Assembly: GCA_023259675.1 (NCBI GenBank)
Contig: JALRGT010000003.1
Coordinates: forward strand, 62,001-126,000
Source: Flavobacterium sp.
Lineage (GTDB): Bacteria; Bacteroidota; Bacteroidia; Flavobacteriales; Flavobacteriaceae
DNA length: 64,000 bases
Direction: 5' to 3'
Shown: positions 17,261 to 26,719 of the stretch, piece after piece
How the letters are laid out: each line of letters opens with the position of its first letter
Numbering within the stretch: position 1 is the stretch's first letter
Translations under genes and position numbers: made by a program
The notes under the pieces: generated by a model
What the model was told of the DNA's origin: nothing
Databases searched by the model: none
The model's input: only the letters and a program-made list of their open reading frames with translations

Positions 17261-17334
17261 CGGTCTGGACGGGACTCGAACCCGCGACCCCATGCGTGAC
17301 AGGCATGTATTCTAACCAACTGAACTACCAAACC
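17261..17334 (-). tRNA. tRNA-Asp (anticodon GTC)
   Basis: The minus strand folds into a 74-nt cloverleaf: acceptor GGTTTGG with CCAGACC (one T-G pair), D-arm AGTTCAGTTGGTTAGAAT, anticodon loop CTGTCAC with GTC, and T-arm GCGGG-TTCGAGT-CCCGT. The discriminator is G and CCA is not encoded. A -7 box TATCTTTG lies at 17353-17360 on the same strand, and a terminator follows. Confidence 0.96.
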
Positions 17335-17352
17335 TCTGCTTTATTGCGGTGG

Positions 17353-17360
17353 CAAAGATA
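17353..17360 (-). promoter_or_regulatory. -7 promoter box of tRNA-Asp
   Basis: The minus strand reads TATCTTTGCC, matching TAnnTTTG, with a predicted start about 12 bp before the tRNA 5' end. Confidence 0.55.
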
Positions 17361-17420
17361 CAACAGATTTCCGTTTACACAAGCGTTTCAAAAGAAAATT
17401 TCAAATATTTTTTTATGTTT

Positions 17421-18347
17421 TTACCCAAAGTTTTGTTTTTCAATTAAGTAAGTGATTAAAATTTTTTCAAAATTTTCACCCACATTCACCGGAACATACT
17501 TAATTCGGTTCTGCGCACAGCTCAATTGTAGTTTTTTGAAGTAGTTCTCGACCTCTTTTTCGTATTCTTGCTTCACATTATCGGCAAAAACAGATACCGA
17601 CTCTCCAGTTTCTACATCAATAAACTTCCTTGGGCCATTATCAAAATCGAAATTTAGCTCCGTTTTGGCATCCACAACATGAAATAAAACCACTTTGTGC
17701 TTGTTGTGTTTCAAATGTTGTAAAGCATCAAACAACGCTGCTTCGTTTTCATTTTGGAACATATCCGTAAACAAAACAATCATCGAACGACGGTGCATCT
17801 TTTCGGCAATTTGATGCAAAAACGTAATCGTATCGGTACTTTTTCCTGGCGCAGGTCGCTCTAATAGACTTTCCAAGGCATACAACACCATCCGATGATG
17901 TCTATCACTACCCTTTTCCGGAGCGTAATATTCGTATGTATCCGAAAAGACACTTAGCCCCACGGCATCTCTTTGTTTCTTCAGTAAATTCATCAAAACA
18001 GCCGACGCTAGGACAGAAAATCCAATCTTACTTTCATAAAAGGGCTGACTGTCTTTCAATTTTGGATAATGCATCGACGAAGAGTTATCTATAATGAGAT
18101 GACAACGCAAATTAGTTTCTTCTTCAAAGCGTTTAGTATACAATCTTTCCGTTTTAGCAAAAAGCTTCCAATCTATGTGACGTGTGCTCTCGCCTACATT
18201 ATACACCTTATGCTCAGCAAACTCGGCCGAAAACCCATGAAACGGACTTTTATGCATACCCGAAATAAAACCTTCTACCACTTGGTTGGCCAACAGTTCC
18301 AGATGCTGAAAACTGGAAATTTTCTCTAATTGGGATTCAATCTTCAT
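17421..18347 (-). CDS. DUF58 domain protein (von Willebrand-like, MoxR-associated family)
   Basis: The 308-residue cytoplasmic protein has the DUF58 core VYNVGESTRHIDWKLFAKTE (about 48-67) and KRFEEETN, then a vWA-like fold with the metal-site start LIIDNSSSM (DxSxS) and later LFTDMF. DUF58 proteins usually work with MoxR AAA ATPases and vWA or BatA-type membrane proteins, but no such partner lies in the window. Role unknown; a chaperone-like or envelope stress function is a family-level guess. Confidence 0.88.
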   Translation of the reverse strand: MKIESQLEKISSFQHLELLANQVVEGFISGMHKSPFHGFSAEFAEHKVYNVGESTRHIDWKLFAKTERLYTKRFEEETNLRCHLIIDNSSSMHYPKLKDSQPFYESKIGFSVLASAVLMNLLKKQRDAVGLSVFSDTYEYYAPEKGSDRHHRMVLYALESLLERPAPGKSTDTITFLHQIAEKMHRRSMIVLFTDMFQNENEAALFDALQHLKHNKHKVVLFHVVDAKTELNFDFDNGPRKFIDVETGESVSVFADNVKQEYEKEVENYFKKLQLSCAQNRIKYVPVNVGENFEKILITYLIEKQNFG

Positions 18348-18439
18348 CTCTCAAATGTAGTAAAAGATGGAATGATTTAAAAATTAAAAAAGATAGTAAA
18401 GAAAATCAATTCTTGAAATAATTTAAAATTTGGAATAAA

Positions 18440-18469
18440 AAAAAGGCTTGACTTTCGCCAAACCTTTTT
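18440..18469 (-). terminator. Terminator of trxA
   Basis: On the minus strand AAAAAGGTTTG pairs with CAAGCCTTTTT (11 bp, one G-T pair, loop GCGAAAGT), followed by more T residues, 28 bp past the trxA stop. Confidence 0.8.
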
Positions 18470-18496
18470 CTTCTTATATAAATTATAATCTACCGA

Positions 18497-18814
18497 TTAC
18501 AACAAAGCGTCTAAACTATCTGCGTAAGTTTGTTTCGGAGCTACTCCTACTTGTTTCCCTACGACTTCTCCGTTATGAAAAACCAAAACGGTCGGAATGT
18601 TTCTCACTCCATATTTTGCTGCAAATTCTTGGTTTGCGTCTACATCAACTTTTCCTATAACAACTTTTCCTTCATACTCGTTGCTTAGTTCATCAATGAT
18701 TGGTCCAACCATTCTACAAGGCCCACACCATGCTGCCCAAAAATCTACCATTACCGGTTTGTCTGATTTCAAAACTACTTCGTCAAAAGTAGCATCCGTT
18801 ATTGCTAATGCCAT
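18497..18814 (-). CDS. trxA: Thioredoxin
   Basis: The 105-residue protein is a complete single-domain thioredoxin with the redox site WCGPC (C30, C33), the cis-proline block NIPTVLVF, and the buried Asp in MVDFWA. It reduces protein disulfides in the cytoplasm; no signal peptide is present. A minus-strand -7 box TAAATTTG at 18889-18896 gives a 5' leader of about 70 nt. A terminator follows, so it is probably monocistronic. Confidence 0.97.
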   Translation of the reverse strand: MALAITDATFDEVVLKSDKPVMVDFWAAWCGPCRMVGPIIDELSNEYEGKVVIGKVDVDANQEFAAKYGVRNIPTVLVFHNGEVVGKQVGVAPKQTYADSLDALL

Positions 18815-19010
18815 ATTATTTCATGTTTAAAGTTTAACTTTTAGCTACCCTAAAAGTAAGAATATTTTATGAGTTTCAAACTCAAGTACAAATTTAGAAA
18901 TTAAAAACTAATCCACCACCATTCCTAAATTAGTTTTGGTTATAAACGTATTGTTTCTACTTATATCTAAAAAAATACAATTATAAAACCCTTTATATAG
19001 GGCTATTATT

Positions 19011-19018
19011 TATATTTG
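19011..19018 (+). promoter_or_regulatory. -7 promoter box upstream of the sugar-oxidation operon
   Basis: TATATTTG matches the Bacteroidota -7 box and predicts a start about 170 bp before the dehydrogenase gene. Just upstream CCCT-N6-AGGG (18989-19002) forms a small palindrome that could be an operator. The rest of the 381-bp gap (18815-19195) is AT-rich, holds the trxA promoter on the other strand, and shows no gene. Confidence 0.45.
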
Positions 19019-19195
19019 TCTCACAAACATTTATACTAAGCCACATTATTATAATTAATTGAAATTTGAAAAATAAAAAAGGAATCATTCGTTTCTAAAA
19101 TCCAAACTAGATTTTTTTTGCACATTTACGATTTACTTAAAAAATAATAACCTCAATAAATCTCTTAAAAAAATAAATAATAATTATCAATCTAA

Positions 19196-20209
19196 ATGAA
19201 ATATATCGTTTGCGAAAAACCGCATGAGTTTTTGATAAAAGAAAAACCAATGCCCATAAGACAAAAAGGGGAAGCACTACTTAAAATCAGAAAAATAGGG
19301 GTCTGTGGTACCGATATCCATGCCTTTGGCGGAACCCAACCTTTTTTTGAATACCCTAGAATCTTGGGTCATGAACTAGCAGCTGAATACATCGAAGGCG
19401 ACGCGGCCGGATTCAAGCCGGGAGACAAAGTTACTTTTATTCCTTATTTCCACTGTGGAAAATGTATCGCATGTGTCAATGGATTGACCAATTGTTGTGC
19501 GAATATCAAAGTTTTTGGTGTACACATTGACGGCGGAATGTCCGAATATGTCTCCGTTCCAGAAGAATACCTATTGCATGGAAACGGATTAGATTATGAC
19601 CAACTGGTTTTGGTAGAACCTTTAGCGATTGCCGCACATGGAGTTCGCAGGGCAGCTGTAAAACCAAATGATACCGTATTGGTTATGGGAGCAGGACCTA
19701 TCGGAATTGGATTAATCAATTTTGCTAAAATTGCCGGTGCTAAAGTAATCGTAATGGATATCAATGAATACCGTTTGAACTTTTGCAAGGAAGAATTACA
19801 AGCAGATGCCATCATCAACCCGATGAAAGAAGATGTTGTGGAAAGATTGATGGAAATCACCAACGGAAGCATGCCTACCGTAGTGATAGACGCCACAGGA
19901 AACCGCAATGTAATGAATGCCGCTTTCAATTATATCTCACACGGAGGACGTTTTGTTTTAGTGGGATTGCAAAAAGGAGAACTGGCTTTTAGTCATCCTG
20001 ATTTTCACAAACGGGAATCCACCTTAATGAGTAGCCGAAATGCTACCAGAGAAGATTTTGATTATGTGGTGGATTGTCTCAAATCGGGCAAAATTGATCC
20101 TGAGAAATACATCACCCATAGAGCCGAATTTAGCGAAATGATTCCTAACTTCGAAAACTGGATTGACCCAAAAAACAATGTGATCAAAGCCGTAATTGAA
20201 TTAGATTAA
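19196..20209 (+). CDS. Zinc-dependent medium-chain dehydrogenase (sugar acid / polyol oxidoreductase, LgoD-like)
   Basis: The 337-residue MDR enzyme has catalytic zinc ligands C37, H59 and E60 (GVCGTDIHAFGG, GHELA). It also has the structural zinc lobe CGKCIACVNGLTNCC (C87, C90, C93, C101) and the NAD site VLVMGAGPIGIG. The segments GTDIHAFGGTQPFFEYPR and FHKRESTLMSSRNAT resemble the E. coli L-galactonate oxidoreductase YjjN/LgoD from memory. First gene of an operon with an SDR and a lactonase-type hydrolase, so it should oxidise a sugar or aldonate intermediate. Exact substrate is not settled. Confidence 0.85.
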   Translation: MKYIVCEKPHEFLIKEKPMPIRQKGEALLKIRKIGVCGTDIHAFGGTQPFFEYPRILGHELAAEYIEGDAAGFKPGDKVTFIPYFHCGKCIACVNGLTNCCANIKVFGVHIDGGMSEYVSVPEEYLLHGNGLDYDQLVLVEPLAIAAHGVRRAAVKPNDTVLVMGAGPIGIGLINFAKIAGAKVIVMDINEYRLNFCKEELQADAIINPMKEDVVERLMEITNGSMPTVVIDATGNRNVMNAAFNYISHGGRFVLVGLQKGELAFSHPDFHKRESTLMSSRNATREDFDYVVDCLKSGKIDPEKYITHRAEFSEMIPNFENWIDPKNNVIKAVIELD

Positions 20210-20231
20210 CTAAACAATTTTATATACAACC

Positions 20232-21029
20232 ATGGATTTAGGATTAAAAGGAAAAATAATAGTGGTTTCCGGTTCTGCAGGCAAAGCAGGAAGCATCGGT
20301 GAAACCATCATAAACAGATTAGCGGACGAAGGAGCGATTCCGGTTTTAGTAGACCGTAATGACCGCGGACATGAATATGTGGCCAATCTTCAAAAAAGAG
20401 GTATTGACTCGTTGTTTGCACAAACCAATGTTACCGACCCGGAACAAATAGAAAATGCCGTTAAAAAAATCGTGGCAAAATACGGTCGTATTGATGCCCT
20501 TATCAATAATGTAGGAGTAAATGATGGCGCCGGACTGGATGCTAGTTATGAAGAATTCATGAATTCCTTAAAATTGAATTTAGTAAGCTATTTTTTATTG
20601 ACAAAATACGCACTTCCCTATCTTAAAGAGTCTAAAGGAAACATTCTAAATATTGGGTCTAAAGTGGCCTTAACCGGTCAAGGGGGAACTTCGGGTTATG
20701 CTGCCGCAAAAGGTGGTGTACTCGGATTAACAAGAGAATGGGCAGTCGATTTGATTCAGTTTGGAATCCGTTCGAATGCGATTATCATTGCCGAAAGTTA
20801 CACTCCAGCCTATGATGACTGGTTGAAAACCTTGCCGGACGGTGAAGCGGCTTTGGCGAAAATCAACAAAAGTATTCCTTTTGAAGCTCGGATGACGAGA
20901 CCGGAAGAAATCGCTGATTCAGCCATTTTTATCATCTCGGAACGCTCTTCACACACTACCGGACAAATTGTTTTTGTTGATGGTGGTTATGTACATTTAG
21001 ACCGTTCTTTAATTAATGATTTAGCCTAA
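20232..21029 (+). CDS. Short-chain dehydrogenase/reductase, probably deoxysugar (L-fucose/L-rhamnose-type) dehydrogenase
   Basis: The 265-residue SDR has the nucleotide site SGSAGKAGSIG (about 13-23, an unusual G-rich form), NNVG, and the catalytic S143, Y156, K160 (SGYAAAKGG). The C-terminal block TTGQIVFVDGGY is classical. It starts 22 bp after the zinc dehydrogenase and ends 4 bp before a COG3618-type amidohydrolase. A sugar dehydrogenase feeding a lactonase is the standard start of the oxidative L-fucose or L-rhamnose pathway. The alternative is the later 3-deoxy-2-keto acid dehydrogenase step. Confidence 0.85.
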   Translation: MDLGLKGKIIVVSGSAGKAGSIGETIINRLADEGAIPVLVDRNDRGHEYVANLQKRGIDSLFAQTNVTDPEQIENAVKKIVAKYGRIDALINNVGVNDGAGLDASYEEFMNSLKLNLVSYFLLTKYALPYLKESKGNILNIGSKVALTGQGGTSGYAAAKGGVLGLTREWAVDLIQFGIRSNAIIIAESYTPAYDDWLKTLPDGEAALAKINKSIPFEARMTRPEEIADSAIFIISERSSHTTGQIVFVDGGYVHLDRSLINDLA

Positions 21030-21033
21030 TAGT

Positions 21034-21867
21034 ATGTTCCAAAGAATAGATTCCCATCAACATTTTTGGATATTTGATCCCGTTCGCGACAGCTGGATTG
21101 ACGAAAGCATGCAACGCATACAACGTGATTTCCTGCCACAAGACCTTGCTCCAATTTTAGAAAAAAATGAATTTGCTGGTTGTATTGCTGTAGAGGCAAA
21201 TCAAACTGAAGCACAGACGCATTTTTTATTGGACTTAGCCAAACAAAATGATTTCATCAAAGGCGTTGTGGGTTGGGTTGACTTATTGAATGAAAACATC
21301 TCGGAGCGTTTAGAATTTTTCTCGAATGAAAAAAAGCTAAAAGGCTTTCGACATGTAGTACAAGGTGAAGCTGATGATTTCATGCTGAGAACCGATTTCA
21401 GACGCGGAATTGAAGCTTTAAAAGCTTTCGATTATACCTATGACATTCTTATTTTTCATCACCAATTACCTGCTGCAATTGACTTAGCCAATCGTTTTCC
21501 TAATCAGGCTTTTGTATTGGATCACATCGCCAAACCAGATATTAAATCGGGTGATATACAATCCTGGAAAAAGAATATTGTAGAATTAGCCAAAGCAGAA
21601 AATGTACTATGCAAAATCTCCGGAATGGTGACCGAAGCCAATTGGAAAACTTGGACAGCCGATGATCTAAAACCATACTTAGATGTAGTTTTCGAAAACT
21701 TCACTCCCGAAAGATTGATGTTCGGTTCCGACTGGCCAGTGTGTTTAGTTGCATCCGAATATGAATTAGTGGTAAAAACACTAGAAGACTATATGGCTCA
21801 ATTACCATTTTACCAACAAGAAATGATTTGGTCCGGTAATGCCAAAAAGTTTTACAAACTGGATTAA
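21034..21867 (+). CDS. Amidohydrolase-family lactonase (COG3618; L-fucono/L-rhamnono-1,5-lactonase type)
   Basis: The 277-residue TIM-barrel hydrolase starts RIDSHQHFW with metal-binding H8 and H10. It continues with FKGV-type and FRHVVQGE blocks, DHIAKPD, CKISGM and FGSDWPVC (metal Asp). These are the signatures of the 2-pyrone-dicarboxylate lactonase/fuconolactonase branch. It would open the lactone made by the SDR. Last gene of the operon, followed by a strong terminator. The dehydratase and the final cleavage enzyme of such a route are not in the window. Confidence 0.85.
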   Translation: MFQRIDSHQHFWIFDPVRDSWIDESMQRIQRDFLPQDLAPILEKNEFAGCIAVEANQTEAQTHFLLDLAKQNDFIKGVVGWVDLLNENISERLEFFSNEKKLKGFRHVVQGEADDFMLRTDFRRGIEALKAFDYTYDILIFHHQLPAAIDLANRFPNQAFVLDHIAKPDIKSGDIQSWKKNIVELAKAENVLCKISGMVTEANWKTWTADDLKPYLDVVFENFTPERLMFGSDWPVCLVASEYELVVKTLEDYMAQLPFYQQEMIWSGNAKKFYKLD

Positions 21868-21884
21868 TACCGTTTGTATTCCAT

Positions 21885-21922
21885 AAAAAAAGGGTTCGAA
21901 ATGATTTTCGAACCCTTTTTTT
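21885..21922. terminator. Strong bidirectional terminator between the sugar-oxidation operon and dnaE
   Basis: AAAGGGTTCGAAA pairs with TTTCGAACCCTTT around a 4-base loop, with A and T runs outside, so it works on both strands. It sits between convergent genes. Confidence 0.9.
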
Positions 21923-22005
21923 ATATTTAATCCGTTAACTAAAAAAGACGAAAACTTCTTTACGAACTTTACGTTTTTTTCCTTTGTGCCTTTGCAGTTA
22001 ATCTC

Positions 22006-25000
22006 CTAATTCAACTTAAAGTTAATCTGCATTTTTTCTAATTCAAATAAGAGTTCATTCGAGATTTTAACTTTCAGTTTTCGACTCGGCATAGTTAACT
22101 TGGTGACGACTTGAATTTCTTCCACTTCCTTGACTTCTGCTATTTTTGGAGCATCGGAATCCATAGTTTCATTATCCTCATTTTCTTCATCAAAAACGGC
22201 GTCTTCATTTTCTAAAGCTTCCGGAACCACTTCGACCAATTTCTTTATTTTTTCCAATTCCATAATTTCGAAAGTCACTTGATTATCTCCTTTATTTTCT
22301 AAAAACAGATGACTCAGTCGGTGAATAAAATCAGGATGCAAATCTTTTATATTCAATAACAAAATGAGTTTTTTGGCGAAAGTTTCCAAAACATCTTGCA
22401 ATTGTTTCACCTCAACAAATTGTAATCTGGGCTCACTTTTTTTACCCGTATCTTGATTTACCCAACCTTCTTTTATCAATACTTTCATAAAGGTAAAATT
22501 ATTTTGGATCAAGAAATGACGGAATTTAAGATACTCTTCCCCAAAAATTCGGAACTCATAACTTTCATCATAACCTTCCAGAAAAAACATCCCCCAGCCT
22601 TTTCCATTTTTGGCCACACGATGTTGCACATTATTGATGATTCCGCCAAAAGTTAGATTCTTACCCACATACAATTCCATTGTTTTCAAGGCTTCCAGTC
22701 GGGCATTACAAAAATATTTCATCTCAAATTTGTAATCATCAAGTGGGTGTCCAGAGATATAAATTCCGACTACTTCCTTTTCTTTGGCCAATTTTTCCAT
22801 CGTGCTCCAGTCTTCGCAGGGCGGCACAATCGGTTCGGCAATTTGCACTTCACTGGTTTCACCAAACAAACTTACCTGCGACGAATTTTCGTTTTCCTGA
22901 TATTTCGAACCATACCGAATCGCTTTTTCATAGAAGGTGATTCCATCGCCATCATCATGAAAATATTGCGCTCGTGTTGTTCCTTCGAAAGCATCAAATC
23001 CTCCTGCCAAAGCCAGATTTTCTAACGCTTTTTTATTGGCTGCGCGCAAATCAATACGCTTGGTTAAGTCAAAAATAGATTTGTACTTTCCGTCCTTTCT
23101 GCTCTCGACAATGGTTGCCACGGCACCTTGACCAACACCTTTGATGGCTCCCATTCCGAAACGAACGGCATAATCATCATTTACGGTAAATTTATAAAAA
23201 GATTCATTGACACAAGGTCCTAAAACCTGCAATCCCATACGTTTACATTCCTCCATGAAGAATGATACTTGCTTAATATCACTCATATTATTCGAAAGTA
23301 CCGCAGCCATATATTCCGCAGGATAATGCGCTTTTAAATAGGCCGTTTGATACGCAATCCAAGCATAACAAGTCGAGTGTGATTTGTTGAAGGCATAACT
23401 CGCAAAAGCTTCCCAGTCTTTCCAGATTTTCTCTAAAACCTTGGCATCATGTCCTTTTGCAGAAGCTTGTTCAACAAATTTAGGTTTCATTTTATCCAAA
23501 ACGTCCTTTTGTTTTTTACCCATTGCTTTACGCAAAACGTCCGCCTCACCTTTGGTAAAACCGGCCAAAGACTGAGACAAAAGCATCACCTGTTCTTGAT
23601 AAACCGTGATTCCGTAGGTTTCTCCCAGGTATTCTTCGCAGGCATCCAAATCGTATTTGATTTCTTCTTCTCCGTTTTTTCTTCGAACGAATGAAGGAAT
23701 ATATTCTAATGGCCCCGGACGATACAATGCATTCATGGCAATCAAATCCCCAAAAACAGTGGGTTTCAAATCCTTCATGTATTTTTGCATTCCGGGTGAC
23801 TCGTATTGGAAAATACCAACGGTTTCCCCTCTTTGGAACAACTCGTAGGTTGCCGCATCATCAATCGGAAACGTATCGGGATCCAATTGAATTCCGTTTC
23901 TATATTTTACCAGTTTTACGGTATCTTTAATCAAAGTCAGGGTCTTCAGGCCCAAGAAGTCCATTTTTAATAATCCGGCACTTTCGGCAACCGAGTTATC
24001 AAATTGGGTAACATATAAATCGGAATCTTTGGCGGTAGTGACCGGGACGAAATTCGTAATATCCGATGGCGTGATGATTACCCCGCAAGCATGAATACCT
24101 GTATTTCGCATCGAACCTTCCAAAATCTTCGCTTGCTGAATAGTCTCTCCTGCCAAATCATCTGTATTGGCAATGGCGATTAATTCTTTTACATTATCAA
24201 ACTCATCAGAGCGCAAGGCTTTTTTGACATCTTCTTCATTTTCCGAAATAAAACGCGCTAAATTCCATTTAGACGGCATCATTCCTGGTATCAGCTTTGC
24301 TATTCGGTCTGCTTCAAAAAGGGGCAAATCCAGCACACGAGCCGTATCACGAATCGCCGATTTGGTTGCCATTTTACCATACGTAATAATTTGCGCCACT
24401 TGATTGGCTCCGTATTTTTTGATTACATAATCCATCACACGACCACGACCTTCATCATCAAAATCAATATCAATATCGGGCATGGACACACGATCCGGAT
24501 TCAAGAAACGCTCAAAAAGCAAGTCGTACTTAATCGGGTCAATATTGGTAATGGCCAAACAATAGGCAACGGCAGAACCAGCCGCGGATCCACGACCCGG
24601 CCCAACGGAAACATCCATCTCTCTGGCCTTAGCAATAAAATCCTGCACAATCAAAAAATAACCCGGATAACCCGAATTGGAAATCGTAAGCAATTCAAAA
24701 TCCAATCGCTCTTGAATATCTGGCGTAATTTCACCATACCTCTTTTTGGCACCTACCATCGTGAGGTGTCTCAAATAGGCATTTTCTCCACGAACACCTC
24801 CATCAATTTCATCCTCAGCAACGATAAATTCCTCAGGAATGTCATATTTTGGAAGCAATACATCTCGGTACAACGAGTAAATTTCGACCTTATCAACAAT
24901 TTCCTGAATGTTGATAATGGCTTCAGGTAAATCGGAAAAGAGTTTTTTCATCTCTTCTTCCGACTTATAGTAATATTCTTGATTCGGTAATCCGTACCGA

Positions 25001-26541
25001 TAACCGCGACCACGGCCGATAGGTGTCGCTTGTTTTTCACCATCTTTTACACACAATAAAATATCATGTGCATTGGCATCTTCTTTATTAATATAATAGG
25101 TATTGTTGGTCGCAATAAGTTTTACATCATGTTTTTGAGCAAACTCAATCAAGGTTTTATTCACGCGATTTTCATCTTCTTGATTGTGACGCATGATTTC
25201 GAGATAAAAATCATCTCCAAACTGTGCTTTCCACCAAATCAAAGCTTCTTCGGCTTGGTTTTCACCAATATTCAGAATTTTACCCGGAATCTCTCCATAT
25301 AAATTCCCAGACAACACCATGATGTCCTCTTTGTATTTTTCAACTATAGTTTTATCAATTCTAGGCACATAATAAAAGCCATCCACAAAAGCAATCGAAG
25401 ACATTTTAGCCAAATTGTGATAGCCTTTTTTGTTTTTTGCCAACAATACCACTTGATAACCATTGTCTTTTTTGGTTTTATCCAAATGGTTTTCACAAAT
25501 ATTAAATTCGCAACCTACAATAGGCTTAATCTCTGTCTCTGTTGGCTCCTCCCCACTCTCCACCAAAGCTTTATTTTTGGCGGAAGCCGATTTATTATGA
25601 TTCATCACAGCGCTCACAAAATGGAAAGCCCCCATCATGTTCCCCGTATCGGTCATGGAAACAGCAGGAAATTTATTTTTTGCGGTTGTCGCCACTAAAG
25701 GTCCAATTCCAATAGTGGATTGTAACACCGAAAATTGAGTGTGATTGTGCAAATGCGCAAACTTCGCCACCTTGAAATCTTCTCTATCCGATTGCGAAAT
25801 GGTCGTTTGCGAAACGTTTTGTTCTGACTTTTGAAACTGCTGCCGAATTTTATCTGAAGCCGCTTTTAAGTTGATATGCTTTAATCCAATGAGTTGAATT
25901 TCTCTTGGATTCTTATTTTGAAAATCTTGAAAATAACTCGCTGGCACATCCAGTTCTTCCTTGGTAAAAATTTCTTTTCGAATTAATTCCAAGAAACAAC
26001 GTGTTGTTGCCTCAACGTCGGCAGTGGCGTTGTGTGCTTCCGCAAAAGGTTTGTCAAATAAAAACTGATGCAACTCCGTCAAAGTGGGCAGCTTAAATTT
26101 ACCTCCACGACCTCCGGGCAATTTCAATAACGAAGCCGTTATTTCGGTACAGGTGTCCAAAACGGGCATCGAAGCCATGGGAGAATCAACACCCATTCTA
26201 TAAAACTCAGACCCCATAATATTGACATCAAAACCTAAATTTTGACCTACAATAAATTTGGATTTCCCAAGTGCAATATTGAATTTTTCTAATACCTCGC
26301 TTAACGGAATTCCTTCGGCTTGTGCCAATTCGGTCGAAATTCCATGAATACGCTCGGCATCATACGGAATATTGAATCCATCGGGTTGCACCAGATAGTC
26401 TTGATGTTCGATAAGATTTCCCATGTCATCATGCAACTGCCAGGCGATTTGAATACATCGCGGCCAGTTGTTTGTATCGGTAATGGGTGCGTCCCAACGC
26501 TTAGGTAATCCAGTAGTTTCGGTATCGAATATTAAGTACAT
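22006..26541 (-). CDS. dnaE: DNA polymerase III alpha subunit with fused N-terminal exonuclease domain
   Basis: This is the replicative polymerase, 1511 residues. Residues 1-200 are a DnaQ-like 3'-5' exonuclease: DTETTG at 6-11 (D6, E8), GQNLGFDVNIM, and HNATADVEAT. A PHP domain follows (FAHLHNHTQFSVLQS), then the C-family palm with the catalytic acids in MPDIDIDFDDEGR and GPGRGSAAGSAVAY. Next are fingers (AFNKSHSTCYAWIAYQTAYLK), a helix-hairpin region, and an OB domain (GKNLTFGGIINNV). The fused exonuclease makes it longer than the usual 1100-1200 residue DnaE. A -7 box TAAATTTG on the minus strand at 26592-26599 fits as its promoter. Confidence 0.97.
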   Translation of the reverse strand: MYLIFDTETTGLPKRWDAPITDTNNWPRCIQIAWQLHDDMGNLIEHQDYLVQPDGFNIPYDAERIHGISTELAQAEGIPLSEVLEKFNIALGKSKFIVGQNLGFDVNIMGSEFYRMGVDSPMASMPVLDTCTEITASLLKLPGGRGGKFKLPTLTELHQFLFDKPFAEAHNATADVEATTRCFLELIRKEIFTKEELDVPASYFQDFQNKNPREIQLIGLKHINLKAASDKIRQQFQKSEQNVSQTTISQSDREDFKVAKFAHLHNHTQFSVLQSTIGIGPLVATTAKNKFPAVSMTDTGNMMGAFHFVSAVMNHNKSASAKNKALVESGEEPTETEIKPIVGCEFNICENHLDKTKKDNGYQVVLLAKNKKGYHNLAKMSSIAFVDGFYYVPRIDKTIVEKYKEDIMVLSGNLYGEIPGKILNIGENQAEEALIWWKAQFGDDFYLEIMRHNQEDENRVNKTLIEFAQKHDVKLIATNNTYYINKEDANAHDILLCVKDGEKQATPIGRGRGYRYGLPNQEYYYKSEEEMKKLFSDLPEAIINIQEIVDKVEIYSLYRDVLLPKYDIPEEFIVAEDEIDGGVRGENAYLRHLTMVGAKKRYGEITPDIQERLDFELLTISNSGYPGYFLIVQDFIAKAREMDVSVGPGRGSAAGSAVAYCLAITNIDPIKYDLLFERFLNPDRVSMPDIDIDFDDEGRGRVMDYVIKKYGANQVAQIITYGKMATKSAIRDTARVLDLPLFEADRIAKLIPGMMPSKWNLARFISENEEDVKKALRSDEFDNVKELIAIANTDDLAGETIQQAKILEGSMRNTGIHACGVIITPSDITNFVPVTTAKDSDLYVTQFDNSVAESAGLLKMDFLGLKTLTLIKDTVKLVKYRNGIQLDPDTFPIDDAATYELFQRGETVGIFQYESPGMQKYMKDLKPTVFGDLIAMNALYRPGPLEYIPSFVRRKNGEEEIKYDLDACEEYLGETYGITVYQEQVMLLSQSLAGFTKGEADVLRKAMGKKQKDVLDKMKPKFVEQASAKGHDAKVLEKIWKDWEAFASYAFNKSHSTCYAWIAYQTAYLKAHYPAEYMAAVLSNNMSDIKQVSFFMEECKRMGLQVLGPCVNESFYKFTVNDDYAVRFGMGAIKGVGQGAVATIVESRKDGKYKSIFDLTKRIDLRAANKKALENLALAGGFDAFEGTTRAQYFHDDGDGITFYEKAIRYGSKYQENENSSQVSLFGETSEVQIAEPIVPPCEDWSTMEKLAKEKEVVGIYISGHPLDDYKFEMKYFCNARLEALKTMELYVGKNLTFGGIINNVQHRVAKNGKGWGMFFLEGYDESYEFRIFGEEYLKFRHFLIQNNFTFMKVLIKEGWVNQDTGKKSEPRLQFVEVKQLQDVLETFAKKLILLLNIKDLHPDFIHRLSHLFLENKGDNQVTFEIMELEKIKKLVEVVPEALENEDAVFDEENEDNETMDSDAPKIAEVKEVEEIQVVTKLTMPSRKLKVKISNELLFELEKMQINFKLN

Positions 26542-26719
26542 AACTGTTTTTGAAGTATTTGCAATTTATAAAAATCACAAAAATTGAATTTCAAATTTAG
26601 TTTTTTTTTAGGCTATTGAAAAGGGAAGTTATTAACATTCATCTGAAGGGATTCAAATAATATAAAATGATAAATTTAACTCTATTTTAATTAACTTCGT
26701 AAAAACATAAGACTGAAAA

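Noticed and set aside
24391..24930. 179-codon frame inside dnaE
   Set aside because: Antisense to conserved polymerase motifs; no family resemblance.
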